A stretch of 64,000 bases of DNA from Ochotona curzoniae (GCF_017591425.1 NW_024467104.1:868001-932000), one strand, 5' to 3'; positions 1-13,540 are shown, counted from the first letter of the stretch. Program-made: numbers and translations. The notes: generated by a model from the sequence alone, not told the origin.

Positions 1-717
1 TTAGATGTTAGTTACTCTACAGCAATAGCTCCTAAAACAATGGTGAACTTTTTAGCTTCTAGGAAAAGCATCTCTTCCTATGGCTGTGCACTGCAAATGT
101 TTTTCTTTGCTTGCTTTGCCGATGCTGAGTGCCTCATCCTGGCAGCCATGGCGTACGATCGCTATGCAGCCATCTGCAACCCACTGCTGTACTCCAACCT
201 AATGTCCAGGAGAGTCTGTACTGGCTTGGTTCTATTGGCCTATTTCAGTGGCAGTTTGACATCCCTGGTACATGTCTCACTCACATTCAGGCTGCCGTTT
301 TGTGGGTCTAATGTCATCAATCACTTTTTCTGTGATATCCCACCCCTCCTGGCTTTATCATGTTCAGATACCCGCATCAATGAACTTCTACTCTTTGCCT
401 TGTGTGGCTTCATCCAGACCAGCACATTTGTGATAATATTTATCTCTTACTACTGCATTCTCATCACAGTTTTGGGCATCAAGTCTTCAGGCAGCAGAAG
501 CAAAACATTTTCCACCTGTGCCTCCCACCTCATAGCGGTGACATTATTCTATGGAACCCTTCTGTTTATGTACTTACGTCCGGCCACCAGCTATTCCCTA
601 GACACTGACAAGGTGGTCGCAGTGTTCTATACTGTCGTCTTTCCCATGTTCAATCCAATAATCTACAGCTTTAGAAATAAAGATGTGAAAAATGCCCTCA
701 GAAAACTATTAGAGTGA
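1..717 (+). CDS. OR5AP2: Olfactory receptor OR5AP2 orthologue, 3' part (5' end outside window)
   Basis: Odorant-binding class II olfactory GPCR of the olfactory cilia membrane. The frame is already open at base 1 and runs to TGA at 715-717, giving 238 codons from the second transmembrane segment onward, so about 70 N-terminal residues lie outside the window. Visible family marks are [14 protein letters not shown] at the end of TM3, [14 protein letters not shown] in the second extracellular loop, [10 protein letters not shown] before TM6 and [15 protein letters not shown] at the end of TM7. The unusual [20 protein letters not shown] and the SIKSSG-like third loop are as I remember human OR5AP2, which is why I name it. 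The A in RYAAI replaces the common V and is also typical of OR5AP2. No internal stop or frameshift. The first ATG at 40 is internal and is not the start. Orthology rests on recalled similarity and should be confirmed by alignment. Confidence 0.88.
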   Translation, partial: LDVSYSTAIAPKTMVNFLASRKSISSYGCALQMFFFACFADAECLILAAMAYDRYAAICNPLLYSNLMSRRVCTGLVLLAYFSGSLTSLVHVSLTFRLPFCGSNVINHFFCDIPPLLALSCSDTRINELLLFALCGFIQTSTFVIIFISYYCILITVLGIKSSGSRSKTFSTCASHLIAVTLFYGTLLFMYLRPATSYSLDTDKVVAVFYTVVFPMFNPIIYSFRNKDVKNALRKLLE

Positions 718-2300
718 TGGTTTTCAAATGAACAATAATTTAAATGAGTTAATAATATTCAATATCTCAGTGACTCTTCCAATCTCTTCATCAACAAGAA
801 CATGCTGTGTCAATTATGTTGAACATATCGTCATTTTATATAAATAAAGACAATATTTTTTTCCTCACGGCCTTAAAATTCTTCCCTGTCTTTTTCTGGA
901 ATGTCATTTCCAACTTTAATCTACTTTGTAAAAACATTGCTGAATATTAGAAAAATAATGTATTTCCACTTAGTATGCCATAAATCCTTTGTACACTGAT
1001 TCATGATGTTATTTATAATGTTTTAAAGCATATGTGATTTGTGAGTCAAAATTTCTGCATTAGAATTTTATTGAAATCAGGGAATAAATATATATGACAC
1101 CTGTTCAAGATTGACGCACTGGATGGAGGATAGGTAGTTGAATGACTAGATGAGTTAGTGTGCAGAATAAGCCTTCTTTATTTGAAAATTGAGTCTAGAT
1201 TCCACACTTACAAAAGTGTTAAAGAAATTTTATATTAACAATGATAGGTAGTAACAGTAACTCCATTGCCTCCCAGGAAATAATAAAAATTGCAAAGCAA
1301 TAAAGTCTAATATTATGCATTGCAGTCAACCTGTATGAGATTTGTTTATTTCCTTTGGTGTAGGGTGAAAGATAAAATAATGCCTACGATGCTGAATTAC
1401 ATTTCATTTGTAAGAAAGTCATGCAATGCATGAATTCAAAAGGAATACTGACATAGAGTCCACATATTTAACACAAATTATGGGCGAGATTCCACATGCC
1501 TTCTGATACATTGCATTCAATTTTAATTCAATGTTTATATATTCCATCACTTAACTATGTAAATTGCAGCATCATTGTTTTCAAAATCTAGGATGGTGTC
1601 ATAATGTAAACTGGGTATTCCTACATGAGAAAAATTAAAAAAAAAAACTTTATATTCACAGAGAATCATTTTTGTTTCTTTTTTTTTTTTTTTAAGAAAA
1701 CCACAGGAAAACTACATGACACAAGGACCTTACCGCTTTGCAGTTCTCACTATGCACAACCTGTTGATAGAATGGTTGGAGTCAGACAAGGGAGATTTAC
1801 AAAATGGAAGCAGTGTTAGCTACTTTGGTCTCATAGTTGATCTCATTTTGAATGAATACATTCATGTCATTGTGTCAGTCTTCACTGATGAGCAGAGGAA
1901 ACTTGTCTTTCAATATTAAGGGGACAGCAGCCCTTCTTCTGTTTATAGAATAGTGTCATATAGCCATATCTATTGCTAAATCTTGAGTTCTAACTCTTTT
2001 AGACTGAGCTGACTAATTTGCACAGCTCTAATCTCTTGTTTTTGTTTGGAAGATAAATGAGTTGAGATTTATAAGTAATAGACTTCAATGGAATGGAATT
2101 TTGATATTATCATCCAATATCAACACCACATTTCTGGTGTGAACAAAATGGGTTTCAAGCCTTGTAGATGCAGCTGCACCCATGCTGCAATATGTATCCT
2201 GAGCTGCCACTCAGCATTTGCCCTGGTTACATATTGCTGTGTAACAAAGCATAGTGATAAAGTGTAATCACAACCAGTATCTGGCACAGGGGTCTGTGAT
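718..2300. other. AT-rich intergenic spacer
   Basis: No gene or well-preserved repeat is visible. The sequence is AT-rich with short poly-A and poly-T runs (for example near 1635 and 1680) and only short chance frames. Confidence 0.5.
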
Positions 2301-2580
2301 TGAACTGGGCATTGAGGTACAGTAGGCGAAGTTGCCGCCTGCTTTGTGAGCATTCCATGTGGGTGTCGATGTGTGCCCTGGCCCTACCTCCAATTTAGCT
2401 CCCTTAAAATCGACTAGGAAAATCGTGGAAGATGGCCCAAATATTGGGCTCTTGTTACCTTCTTAGAAGAAGCTTCTGGTTTCAGATGAGCTCAGATCCA
2501 GCTGTTGTAACCATTAAGAAAGTAAACAAGTAAGATCATTCATTCTTGCTAAGTAACTCCTCTGACTTTCAAATAAATAG
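2300..2580 (+). repeat. Old lagomorph CSINE, + orientation
   Basis: Degenerate copy of the lagomorph C-type SINE. The A-box-like head (GGCATTGAGGTACAG), the GATGGCCCAAATATTGGGC middle, a TTCAGATGAGCTCAGATCCA block and a CTTTCAAATAAATAG tail appear in consensus order. Many CpG sites are lost, so it is old. Confidence 0.65.
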
Positions 2581-3064
2581 ATAACTCTTAAAGGAATCTG
2601 TTATTTTAGGAGGGTTTGGCAATGATAAAGTCATTGTGCCCCCATGTAATGTGGTGGGATCACTTGAACAGCAGGATGGAGATTAGGGGCGGAATAACTT
2701 TGGGATGGCCTGGTGTCCTTTTCATTCCATGCTAAGATCCCTGTCTTTGTACTCCCTAAGTGCTTTTTTTTAAAATAAAATGGTCTTTTAGTTACTACTA
2801 GGTTCTTTTATTGGGGAAGGATTAGCCTTGTGATTATAAAGGAAATTGAAGTTTATATCATTGCAAAAATGAAAAGAAAAACAAGAAAGGAAGGAGAGGA
2901 AGAAGGGAAGGGAGGAAGCATTATATGTACATAAAACTGTATTCATGAAATCTGTTCCTTTTATTATAACAAAAAGGAAGGAAAACTTGCCTCTTGTAAA
3001 CCAAGAAGTGTTCTTAAGGAACAAGAGAGAGCAACCAACGTCATCCACACATGTTCCATAATAG

Positions 3065-3450
3065 GGTGGACGGGTTCAAGTCTCAGCTCCGTTTCTGATT
3101 TAGCTGTCTTAATGTGAGTCTTGGCAGATAAAAAGCAATGGTGTGATTCTTTGGGTTCTTTTCATGCAGGCAAAAATCTAGGCAAATTGAAATGGTTTTA
3201 GCCTGACACAGCTGTAATATTGCAGGCATTTTGGGAATGATCCAGTAAATGAGAACTCTCTCTCCCTCTCTGAATCTCACTCTCCTTTTCTCTCTCTCAC
3301 TTTTGTTCTGGTTCTTGCTCTTGCTTTTATTCACACTTTTGTCTGTCTTATTCTTTCACGAGTCCCCAATATGTGTGTGTGTGTGTGTGTGTGTGTGTCT
3401 GTATATATATATACATATATATATGTTCATTTGCCATTCAAATAAATGAA
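3065..3450 (+). repeat. Old CSINE tail with expanded TG/TA microsatellite
   Basis: The CT-rich stretch at about 3255-3300 and the ATTCAAATAAATGAA end match a SINE tail. Between them is a (TG)n run followed by (TA)n at about 3371-3425, a typical simple repeat grown from a SINE tail. The 5' half is hard to align. Confidence 0.5.
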
Positions 3451-3756
3451 ACTCAACAGATCCTTTAAAAAGAGATCAAGACAGATGTTTCTAGCTATCC
3501 ATTACTTAGTGTTTCAAGACCTGGAACATAATTCCACTTGTTTAATTTAAAAAGAGAGTTTTCTGCTACCCCATATTCAAAAGGAAGAGTATCAGATTTC
3601 ATATTTTCTGGGAAGCGTTGCTTACGTATTTATAGTCATCTTCATTCTAACACGGTGTCCTGTGATGCAGGTATATTTTTTAAATCACAATTGATATTTT
3701 TACACTGTATACATTTTTCACACAAGTTTACAAGATTTTGGATTGTAAAGAATTCA

Positions 3757-3994
3757 GGGGCCTGTTGTGGTGGCCTAGTGGCTAAAGTCCTCACCCATAT
3801 GGGCGCCGGTTCTAATTCTGGGAGCTCCACTTCCCATCCAACTCCCTGCTTGTGGCCTGGGAAAGCAGTTGAGGGATGGCCTGCTTGGACCCTGCACCCA
3901 TGTGGTAGGCCTGGAGGAGGTTCCTTTCTGTCTCTCCCACTCTCTTTTTTTTCTGACTTAACAATAAAAAATAAATCATAAAAATTAAAAAAAA
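3757..3994 (+). repeat. Young CSINE, + orientation, with target-site duplication
   Basis: Starts GGGGCCTGTTGTGGTGGCC, contains GGGCGCCGGTTCTAATTC and GGCCTGGGAAAGCAGTTGAG, and ends in an A-rich tail. It is flanked by a perfect 10-bp direct repeat AAAGAATTCA at 3747-3756 and 3995-4004. Missing segments make it shorter than the roughly 310-bp full-length copies. Confidence 0.9.
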
Positions 3995-4004
3995 AAAGAA
4001 TTCA

Positions 4005-5068
4005 TTTGGGAAAAAAAAAAACAATTCTTCTGTTTTCAAGAATGACAAGTTTCCTGAATATTTATACCTAACAATGTCAATGAGCCATAGTATTTTATCA
4101 GCTGTAAGCACAACTCATAACAATGCTATAGTAGACATGTCCTCACATTTAGTATAGTGAACATAAAAAACACGTAACAACCAAAGCCTCTACTCAACAC
4201 AAATCTTAAGGTCCAAGAGGAGAGGTTGAGGGATGCTGATGGACACTTAAGACAGTTATCTATACCTTATCTAAATGTAGGAGATTACTCACATTGACCT
4301 AAGCATGTTGTTTTGGCTACAATGCATTGAAATGCTCTGGCTGCTTTGTAGAATCATTTGCAGATGGAAATCTTCCCAGGCCTAATCCAAACTTTCCAGG
4401 GTAGTCCACTCATTTTTAGAGACCGAGTCTTATGGGCAGTTTGACATATCACTGTTGACAGAATCCAAATTGTTTTTAGCAGCTTGGTTACATGTGCTCA
4501 GTAAAACCACCAGCGATAAAAAGTGATGTTCCTTAGCATATAGGATAAACTACGATTGAACATAATTGGTAAAAACTTCCTGGAAAATTAGGAGTCTTTG
4601 AGTGCTCAAGTCCAGGGTTAAGACCATATTCATTTATGGCCAACAAGAAAAAAAAATTGCAGTATCACATTTTTGAGCACGTTAAGTATCATGTAAGCCA
4701 CCAATTGGCAGTCATTCCCTTTATAGTAAAAAAAATAAATGCTATATAAACAAGGATTACACGGCAACAGTGTAAGACTTGAAGCATTGCTTTAAAACTT
4801 CTTTTAGTAACAAGAGGATCTATCTTTTATTGTAGTCGGTAAGTTAACAGCATCTCCAGTGTCTGGTTCAGTATTTGTATCTTGAGATGCTCTAGCCAAT
4901 AACATGGCTTGAGCAAGATTCTGGATGTAATGCAGGATCTCAGCTTTGGGAAGGTCAAGTTCTAATTTAGACAGAACAAAGAAAAAAGGACAACTTTCAA
5001 AACAGCTGCAGTTTCCTGACTCTTTATTGCCAGGGTGACCAGTGTACACGGGCAGAACCCTTAATAAC
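4005..5068. other. Intergenic spacer without recognisable gene
   Basis: AT-rich unique-looking sequence. The longest frame (91 codons, minus strand, about 4804-5079) has no domain I recognise and runs into the next SINE, so I treat it as chance. Confidence 0.4.
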
Positions 5069-5384
5069 AGGCCTGGCATGATGGCACAGTAGCTAAATCC
5101 TCACTTTGCACCCACATAGGGTGCCAGGACCCTATGTGGGCAATTATTCACATCTGGGCTCCTCCACTTTCCATCCAGCTCCCTGCTTGTGGGCTGGTAA
5201 AGCAGTAGAAGACAGCCCAAGGCTTTGGGACCCAGCACTTATGTGGGAGAACCTCCTCATTCCCGGCTTAGGATTGTCTTAGCTCCAGTCATTAGGCCCA
5301 ATTGGGAGTGAACAAGCAAACAGATCTTTCTTTTTATCTCTGCTCTCTGTGAACTGTCTTTCCAAAAAAAAATAATAAAAAAGT
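5069..5384 (+). repeat. CSINE, + orientation, with internal hairpin
   Basis: Head GGCCTGGCATGATGGCACAG, middle CATCCAGCTCCCTGCTTGTG and A-rich tail define the SINE. A perfect 12-bp inverted repeat at 5111-5122 and 5129-5140 (loop 6 bases) replaces the normal GGATCCCATATGGG region. Confidence 0.85.
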
Positions 5385-5424
5385 AACCTAAATAATCACA
5401 TTTGACTACATGTGAAAATACCTA

Positions 5425-5520
5425 TATCTATAGGTAAATCTATATATTGATATCTAAATATATCTGTATCTATATGAATATATACAAATATATAGATACA
5501 GATATATAGAGAGATATACG
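5425..5520. repeat. TA-rich simple repeat with 18-bp inverted repeat
   Basis: Degenerate (TATATC)n tract. Positions 5458-5475 and 5490-5507 are perfect reverse complements separated by 14 bases. Confidence 0.75.
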
Positions 5521-7940
5521 CGCTTAAGGACAACTGTGGCAGGCAACCAAATAGTTACACAGCAGAAGTGCACCAACCTCTGGGCCTGCTTACTCATAGA
5601 ATACATCAGCTTTTAGGGGAATAAGCCTGACTTCACTTTGTCAACAGTTAAGCTTTGTATCCATTATCTTCCATGCGAGTCTGTGTGTGAGGACTGTACA
5701 AATAAAGTGGAACATTCCAAGTGCATTTCACAGCAGCAATTATAAGCTTCAGCAACAAACTGCAAGTGAGTGTGCAATGCTAAATATAATGATCAAAGCT
5801 GTCAGTGCACAATATCCTTCCCATGGCTGGGGTTCAATACACTGGTCCTGAACTAGGCTCTGTACATAGATCTAGATACGGTTCTACAATGAATCAGAGA
5901 ATTTCATTCTTCAAGCTAAGTTCATTTTTATCATTGGCTATTTACAGTTACTTTTGGAATCAATCTATTCACATAATTAATAGTCAGTTTAGTATGTATT
6001 GATAAATTTTTTTTAAAAATGTTGTTGCAAAGGTGCATGCCAAGTTCACAAGGGTAATTAAGATCCCAAGCAATGGTTGATAATAAAAAGAAGTAAGTAG
6101 CACCAAATTGCCAAATCCTGAACATCAAGTAGAATACAGGTAAGGCATTGAGCTTCAGAAAAAATGACAGCTGCCACAAAGCTCAGTAATCAAAGCTTTA
6201 ACTAGGTACTCGACTATATGTAGGGAAAAGTGGAGAGACTAGCATTACCCATAAAGCTAAGGCAAATAAGACTGAGCAAGGTAGTGGCCCCTTGCTTCCC
6301 CGGCTTAGGTACTGTGACCACAAGGAGTCAAATGGCTCCCACTCTAGTGTCATCTCCAGGTTACCTTGGATTCCTGCTTCTCACAGTCACGGGAAAACAA
6401 ATGAGGGCTTCTTGTAAAAATTAGTTTCAACAGAAAAAATGTGGCATGCACATTCAGTTGAATGGGTGTTGTAGAACAAATGTAGCAAAAATTCCTGAGG
6501 GGTCAGTGCTCCATTCTTGGATTGATCATTCAACCAGTGTAACACAGTGCACAATCACTTGGTCCTCAGTGGGGTTCCTTTGTGAACCCCATTCCTTGCC
6601 ACATGGGCCTTTATAAAACTCAATCATTCTGGTTCTTATGGCACATGCAATTTCTAGTCTATGCCAAGAGATTTAGTCAAGCTTCGCACTCTTAATCCCT
6701 TAAAATGAGTCCTACAGTTGTCTATCTATGGGGCACAGAATTTTCAAGGTATGCAGGACTGACCATGGTTAGGTTACTACTTAACAGTAATCATGAAACA
6801 ATGTCTACACAAATAACTGCATCCTTGCTCCCATTAGATTGGGATAAAAGCCATACAAAGTCTATTTGCCCCTGTCAAGGAGTCTTCACTCCTGTACCAT
6901 AGTTCTAGTGGCTATTGGCACTAGATGGGGATGCTCCAGGGACCACAGAGTACAGGTTTCCCCAGGTTGATCTTTACCATAGGGACCGAGACCTGAAGGG
7001 CTGTCTTTATATTTCATGCAGCTGCCAAAGACCATAGCAAAGTCCCTCCGTAGGGAGTACAGATGAGGCTGGGAGGCTAAAGCCCCCAAGTACCACATAC
7101 ACCTGCCTGGCCACCACTGCATCTCCGCCTCCACTGGACAGAATACTCCATGTTTGAGATGAATCCTGTTAACCACACTGCAGGAGCATAGCTTCAGGTT
7201 AGGATTCACACAGACCAATGAATAACTGCAACGCGGACTGCACTTTCATAGTTCTTTCTTCTTGTGACAGAAGGGAAGAATTCCAAGGGGTTCTGCATTT
7301 ACTCATAGGAGGGGGCAAGCGCACACTCAGAAGACCCATATCTGACTTATTTTACTAGCATATCATATATGTTTGCAAAGAGCACTTCAGGCAGGCAAAT
7401 AGTTACAGAACAAAATTGTGTAAGTTTGATGCTCTATAACTTGCAACATATATCAGATTTTATGCAAGGGAGTCAAACAGGGCCTGCTGATTCAATTTTC
7501 AAGTTGCAAATACGTGACTAGAGATGAGTCTGATTGGCCAACCAAGCCCCCATAGTGAAAGAAACAGGACATTCTTCCATAGCTTCATTGAGATCATTGC
7601 AACCGAAGAGCTTAAACGTTTGTCACTTATGAGCTGGACCAGGCATGCGTTTCATTCCCCTAACATTTTCTGAGTTTTGGCTATTTTCACATTGGTGTTT
7701 TAACTAGACTATGTATGACAGTGCCTGATGGTAGACTGTAACTAATTCGTCTTACAGAAATCACCTGGCTATCATCTGAGGAAAAGCAAAATATCAAGTG
7801 TAATCACAACATCCTGGTGAATATATTGTCAGTGAATCTGTTAGCTACATGTTAGTCCACATTAGATAATGTTGGCATGACCTGGCACTCATGTATACCG
7901 ATATAGGAAACTGGTGACTATTCTGCTTGACATAAATGCA
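5521..7940. other. Unassigned spacer, possibly an old retrovirus-like remnant
   Basis: No gene is recognisable. Similar wording (GGCAGGCAA followed by AAATAGTTACA) occurs near 5539 and again near 7392, which could be remains of two diverged LTRs about 1.85 kb apart. The similarity is short and the reading is weak. Frames such as 6886-7218 (minus, 110 codons) show no known domain. Confidence 0.25.
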
Positions 7941-8321
7941 TCTTAATTCTTTTGGAATTAAAATCAGTTTTTCATGATTATCAAGCCCTCACGGTTTTTC
8001 ATATATTTATAAATGTATGTTTATTCATTTATATTTTATCATATAGCTATTATTATTTCTGCCTGCCCCTAGCTTCTACAGCTTATATTGATGTGCACCC
8101 CAAAGGTTTGTATGCAAGAGGCTTGGTCTCCCATGTGGTATTATTGAAAACTGACACAACACCGAGGAAGGACACCTGGCAGGGCATGACCATTCTTGCT
8201 GATCTTATGAAGTGAGCTGATTCTTGCAGGAGTTGACTAGTTCCTGCCAGAGTGAGTTGCTATAATAGTCAGCCTGGGCCTGTCCTGTCGCCTTGCTTCT
8301 CATGACCTAAACTTTCACTCT

Positions 8322-8575
8322 TTTTTTTTTTTAAGATTTGTTTTTTTATTGGAAAGTCAGATGGAGATACAGAGAGGAAGACCTTCTACTCCTTGATTCA
8401 CTCCGCAAGCAGCCACAACAGTCAGAGCTGAGCTGATCTGAAACCAGGAGCCTGGAGCTTCTTCCAGATCTCCCAACTGGGTGCAGGGTCCCAAGGCTTT
8501 GGGCTGTTCTAGACTGTTTTTCCAGGCCACAGGCAGGGAGCTGGATGGAAAGTCGCTCTGGAACTCCCCCCCTCC
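8322..8575 (-). repeat. CSINE, - orientation, 5'-truncated
   Basis: Reverse complement of the SINE: T-rich tail, TTATTGGAAAGTCAGATGGAG, CTTCCAGATCTCCCAACTGG, GTGCAGGGTCCCAAGGCTTT. The head of the element is missing and it ends at a CA-rich stretch near 8580. Confidence 0.88.
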
Positions 8576-8999
8576 CGACACACACACAATTAGAATAGAT
8601 AGAAAACAACAAGGAAAGCTTAGAACCAGACAGGAAACAGTCAATGTGGACTCACACATATACCTTACTAGGTAGGACACAAAGATAAGTTACTCCTCAC
8701 TAAGGTATTGAAGATTTCCCTGCACTCCCCTCGTAAAACTGTTCTGGACCTCAACTGTTGACATATGCCTTGTTAGAGTTATAAGCCAGTTTAAACTATC
8801 CTAAAATCTGCCAAGTTCAGCAAAATTATGCTTCAACACTATAAACCGCTAAATACTAAAATGAAAATAGACATGAGACAGCTGAATAGTACCCTATGGC
8901 CATTTTAAGGTGTATTGTAGCCGGTTCTGTATATAAATTTAGTTGCAGGATGTGGTTAAGAACTTGCAGGTTTTAGCATATTGGTTACTCAACACCATG
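8576..8999. other. Spacer without recognisable gene
   Basis: A short CA-rich run at about 8578-8588 is followed by AT-rich sequence with no gene-like signal. Confidence 0.35.
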
Positions 9000-9014
9000 T
9001 CAATTAAATCCATA

Positions 9015-9325
9015 ATGTTATAAATTGCTGTTGATGTTGTGTTGGGGCTTTTAATTGATCAGGATGGTATTTTGCCAGCTCCACCTTCAGACCAGAGATG
9101 GTCTCCCCAAGAAACTGTCGACTTATCTGGACAATAAGATGCTGGACTCTATGCTTGGTATGCTTGCAATGAAAGAATCTTGACTTAATTTGGACTGTAA
9201 TGCTGCAACAAGTTGGAGGAATCCACCATGAGGAGGAGGGCATGGGTAGGGGTTGGGGGAATCCCAGAGCCTATGAAACTGTGTCACATAATGTGATGAA
9301 ATATATATATATATTTTTTTTAAAG
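9015..9325 (+). mobile_element. L1 3' UTR fragment, + orientation
   Basis: Non-coding 3' end of a LINE-1 element. The order CTTCAGACCAGAGATGGTCT, TATCTGGACAATAAGATGCT, GGAGGAATCCACCATG, a G-rich run, GGGGGAATCCCAGAGCCTAT, then a TA/T-rich end recurs at 39125-39390 and, rearranged, at 23956-24238 in this window. Only the extreme 3' end is present, as in a 5'-truncated insertion. Confidence 0.75.
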
Positions 9326-9339
9326 AAAGAAAAAAAGAA

Positions 9340-10932
9340 ACTATCTGCATGAGGCCTTCACTCAAACCTAGTGTGCATCTCACATTCTTAGCGCTACACA
9401 TTTATCAGCTGAATCCCCATTTCTGTTTTATAAAATATTCATTTTGTTACTTTGCTTAGCAATTACAAACAAACTTGAGATACACCCTAATTTTGTAAAG
9501 ACAGCAAATAGAGTGACATGAAGTGTCATAGTCAGTGTTTCCACCAATAATCATTAAATAGTTTATGATGCCAGAAATTGGGCTTGTGGCTGTTTTCCTT
9601 CCTTCTTTCCTTTGTTTCTTCTGCTTCTCTTATTTAGTTTATTTCTATTATTGTTTGGTATTGAATTTTGGGTTCAAATGGACATAAATGTAGGCCATAA
9701 AATCAATTTTTATTAGAAATTAGTGACTAGTTCTTAAGGAACTAATTAAAAGAGAAATTTCAAACGTAACAAACAATAGTGAATGATGTTGGAAATGTCA
9801 AACATTACCCATGAAAGTTAAAAATAAGTACAGAAATTTATTCTATTCTGAAGTATGGAGTAGAAAGTCCTTCCAGTGGCATTTCAGCAAGTTATTTGTC
9901 AGTCACAAAAATCACTTTTCTTTATAGAAATGAGCATGATTGCAAATTCTATTGTATTTTATTTTACATATAATTCTTAAAGTAACAGATAAAACAATCA
10001 GCATGTTCTCATTAATTTTTACCAAATTATAGAACACATTCCTCTTAATATGTAGATAATAAATGATAAAATGATAATAAATGATAAAAATGATAATAAA
10101 TCATGCCACTTTCTAGATTTTCAAGGTATTAGTTCCTGTCTGCACTGAGCTGCTTGCATGTGATAACATTATTTTTCTCTGCTTTTAATCTACAAACCTC
10201 TTCTCAATCAGTACACACCTCTATTCTCTGTTCACCATTGCACACTGAATTTCTTTGTTCATTTTGACATATGAGTAGCTTGCATCTTATACACAAAGTC
10301 CATCTGTTGTCCTCTTGGGACATTCACAACTACATTTAATTTGGTCATGTTTTAAGATTTTGCACAATATGTGACTCGATGTAAGACATTATCTCTTATT
10401 TCTCTCCATGTAACAGTTTAATATTATGTTACTGACCTGTGATTATGAATGGACAAAATCATCTTCCACCATGTTCCCAACACAAAAGTTGCTTGACATA
10501 TTATTTGAACCGTTGCAGAGACCCAAATTTAAATGATGTAAAAAGCCAATAGAACCTTGAAATCATGTACAGAATCTATACACCCCATCATGTGTCTACT
10601 ATAGATTCAGAAACATTGATATTTCAAAGAATCAATAAGACAGCCCCCCAAAATATGGTATCTTTTTGAATCATGAGAGAAGAAAATGATATACATTAGC
10701 AATCTTTTGGGGGTGAACGAACCAAGAGAAATATCCATTTATTCTCTTTGTTTCTGCCTGTTTCTTATTCTGATTTTCAACTAGATAAACAATTGGCTAA
10801 GTAAATGAATAAATTGGTTGTATACTAATTTATATCTGTGTCATAATGAACCATTTAGATAGAAGGTGCATGAATGCTCCTTTTTTATGAACAGTAAACT
10901 TGACTGTTTATCATTAGAAATGTTATAACTAG
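9340..10932. other. AT-rich intergenic spacer
   Basis: No gene seen. There is a short tandem of ATGATAAAATGATAATAAAT-like words at about 10055-10105. Otherwise unique-looking AT-rich DNA. Confidence 0.4.
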
Positions 10933-11150
10933 AGGGGCTAGAATTGTGCTGAGGTGGGTCAATCCACTGCCTGCACCACAAGCATAGCATTGCTGTTCTA
11001 TTTCCAACTCAGCCTTTCTGCTGATACACCTGGGAGAGTGGCAGAAGGTGGATCAAATCCTTGGGCCCCTGCACCTGCACAGGGGACCCAAAAAGATTAC
11101 ATCTTCTACGTCTTTTTTCTTCTGCAACACTTTACTTTCTAATAAATTAG
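10933..11150 (+). repeat. Old CSINE, + orientation
   Basis: GGGGCTAGAATTGTGCTGAG head, CACCTGGGAGAGTGGCAGAA and CTTGGGCCCCTGCACCTGCA middle, then a degenerate tail. The diverged head and the CACCTGGGA wording point to an old subfamily. Confidence 0.7.
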
Positions 11151-13540
11151 TGAATATTTAACCTTGGGGAAAAAGAAAATTTGTAATTAAAGTACATTCA
11201 TTTCCTAAATTGCATTTATTGTCTGTATTGTTTCTTTACCCAGATGCTTCATGTTTAAACATCATGAAGATTTCAAAATTGTGTTAATTACAAAGCCCAC
11301 ACTTTACTAATGTGAAAGCAGAAGTATCTGCTGAGCAGTAATTGAGAGGACCTGCAGTTCCATCATTAGCTCCAACCTCAAGAGACCAGTGACTATGTTA
11401 ATGATCCAGCTTGTGGACATCCAAGAGCTCATTTAGGCAACAAGCTGTAGTTGGTGTCCTCAGAAGAAGACTGCACAAAAACCCTCTCTGCTCCCAAGAA
11501 GTCACATAATGATTTCAAAACCTTGTCTTCACTAAATACTCCACTCACTTTGGACATAACTCAATCGTGAGTATGTTTGTGAGCCGATGAAGTTCTATTT
11601 TAAATTTCTGATATTCCCTGCTCTCTTTTTATCCTAAAGAAATCATTATCAGATATTAGGATTGTTCACAAAAAGCCCAAAAACTGAGCTCTAGCCTGCA
11701 GTTTATTTATCATTCAGAGGCTTCATTTTGGAACAGTGTCTGCATCAAATATTTTCTTCCATGTTAGTGAGTACGCATGTACTGCTTGGTTTAGATAATA
11801 CCTTACAAATTACTTGCAAGTTCAAGGTAACTTCTTTAAAGCAGAACGTCTGAGACTTGTCAAGTTTTAGTTTACTGCAGTGAAAAGCATGCCACTCCAG
11901 TTTAACATAATAGTATTAGAGATTGCTTAAAGTGAATTTTATATTATAATTCAAAGATAATATTTTAAGACATTTTTATTCTTTTTGATTTTGACTCTCC
12001 ATCCTGTCTAAATAAAAATGGGGCATGTGCAGGCAAGTTGATTCTCAGAAGTCACATGAGTATTCCCAGAAATAGTTGCTTCTTTCCACCACAATTCCAG
12101 TGTGAATGAACAAAATGGGTTTTGTAATAATGTGACTCATGAATCTTTCTGACTTCTCAGAGAGTACTTTATTTTTCCTGAAATACTTAGAGTACACTGG
12201 ATGAATATTTTAATTCAGCTATATCCAGAGAGGTGCATCTGGACTTTATAGACACCAGATTCTACAAACATTTGACTCTTGTCCTGTGTAATGTTTCTAT
12301 GCCAAACACATTGTTTTGCATGACCGATACAGCATTTTCATGTGAAGTACACATATTTTCCATGTATGATTAACTCATACTGAAAATCCTGCAGGTTTGC
12401 AAGACGCTCAAATAGAGCAGAAAAAAAGTTTACTTATTACAAACTAGCCTTTGTAGACTTTAAATTATAAAGTGGCATGAGATTACGTGGCAAGCTAAAC
12501 CCATAGGTACTTTTTGTAAATATTCACAGAAGTGGGAAAAGTATGAAGCAAATGTGCTCTATTCCCAGGTTAGAGGAGTGTAGACTGTTGTACTTTTAAC
12601 AGTTTCTGTAAAATAGAGAGAATTCGCTGAAAAAAGCATAACAAGTTTAGAGAAAGGGAGGAGATGGTTTCATAAAATTTAATTTTATAATTTAAAATTG
12701 TCTTATTAGGTAATCTTAGAATTTGTATATCTTTATGCTTAAGATTTTACATCCTACTGTGAAATAAAAATGTCAACGCAATGTGTATAAGTCCTATCAT
12801 TTTTTTTATTGTATTTGATCATGTTTGGCATGCTCAGAAAATAACAATCGCATTCATGAAGCAAGCTCACACATAAAAACACACTAGACATGTGTGTATG
12901 CCTATGTGTGCACATATCCCTTAAAGTAATCCTTTATTTCAGACTTGGGTCTCTCTTTACCTTCAATTTTATACAGAATGAGGTATTTTTTGATTATTTC
13001 CTTTCTTGCCATCATTATGTAAAGGCACAGGTGTCTCACTAACAGAGTCCCCATACTTTTGTCATTGACTTACTGAATTTTATTTTCAAAGTAAGTGCTA
13101 GAGAACACCTGTTAAAGTCCTTCACAAAGCTGTTCCCATCCTATGGAAACACATTCATACACCTTAGAAGATAATGTATGCTATGGCCAACCTAGGATCT
13201 TTTATGGCTCATTAATCACTCTTCTTGTTCCCTTCAATCTGTTTATTTACTTGGAAATTGTATTAAACAAGAATAGTTCCACATGAGGACTTTGAACTTA
13301 CTGTGATCTCTGCCTGGGACATGCTCTGACTAGTCATTTTCCACTGGCAATTAAATTACATCTGTCGGTTTCCTGTTCGGGTATCATCTTACATACAATT
13401 TGTCCTATAATAAATATGTGGTTGATGAAATGATAGATTGCAGTGATATTCAAGTTCTATATATACGTACCTGATAACATGGAGTGTTATGTTATGTTGC
13501 AAATGGCATTTGTCATGTGTAAGTCTTTCTCTCTTACTGA
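11151..13540. other. AT-rich intergenic spacer
   Basis: About 2.4 kb with no gene, no well-preserved repeat and no frame above about 60 codons. Low GC with scattered short A/T runs. Confidence 0.45.

Noticed and set aside
6886..7218. 110-codon minus-strand frame as a gene
   Set aside because: No domain, no start context and no partner exon; the region may be old mobile DNA.
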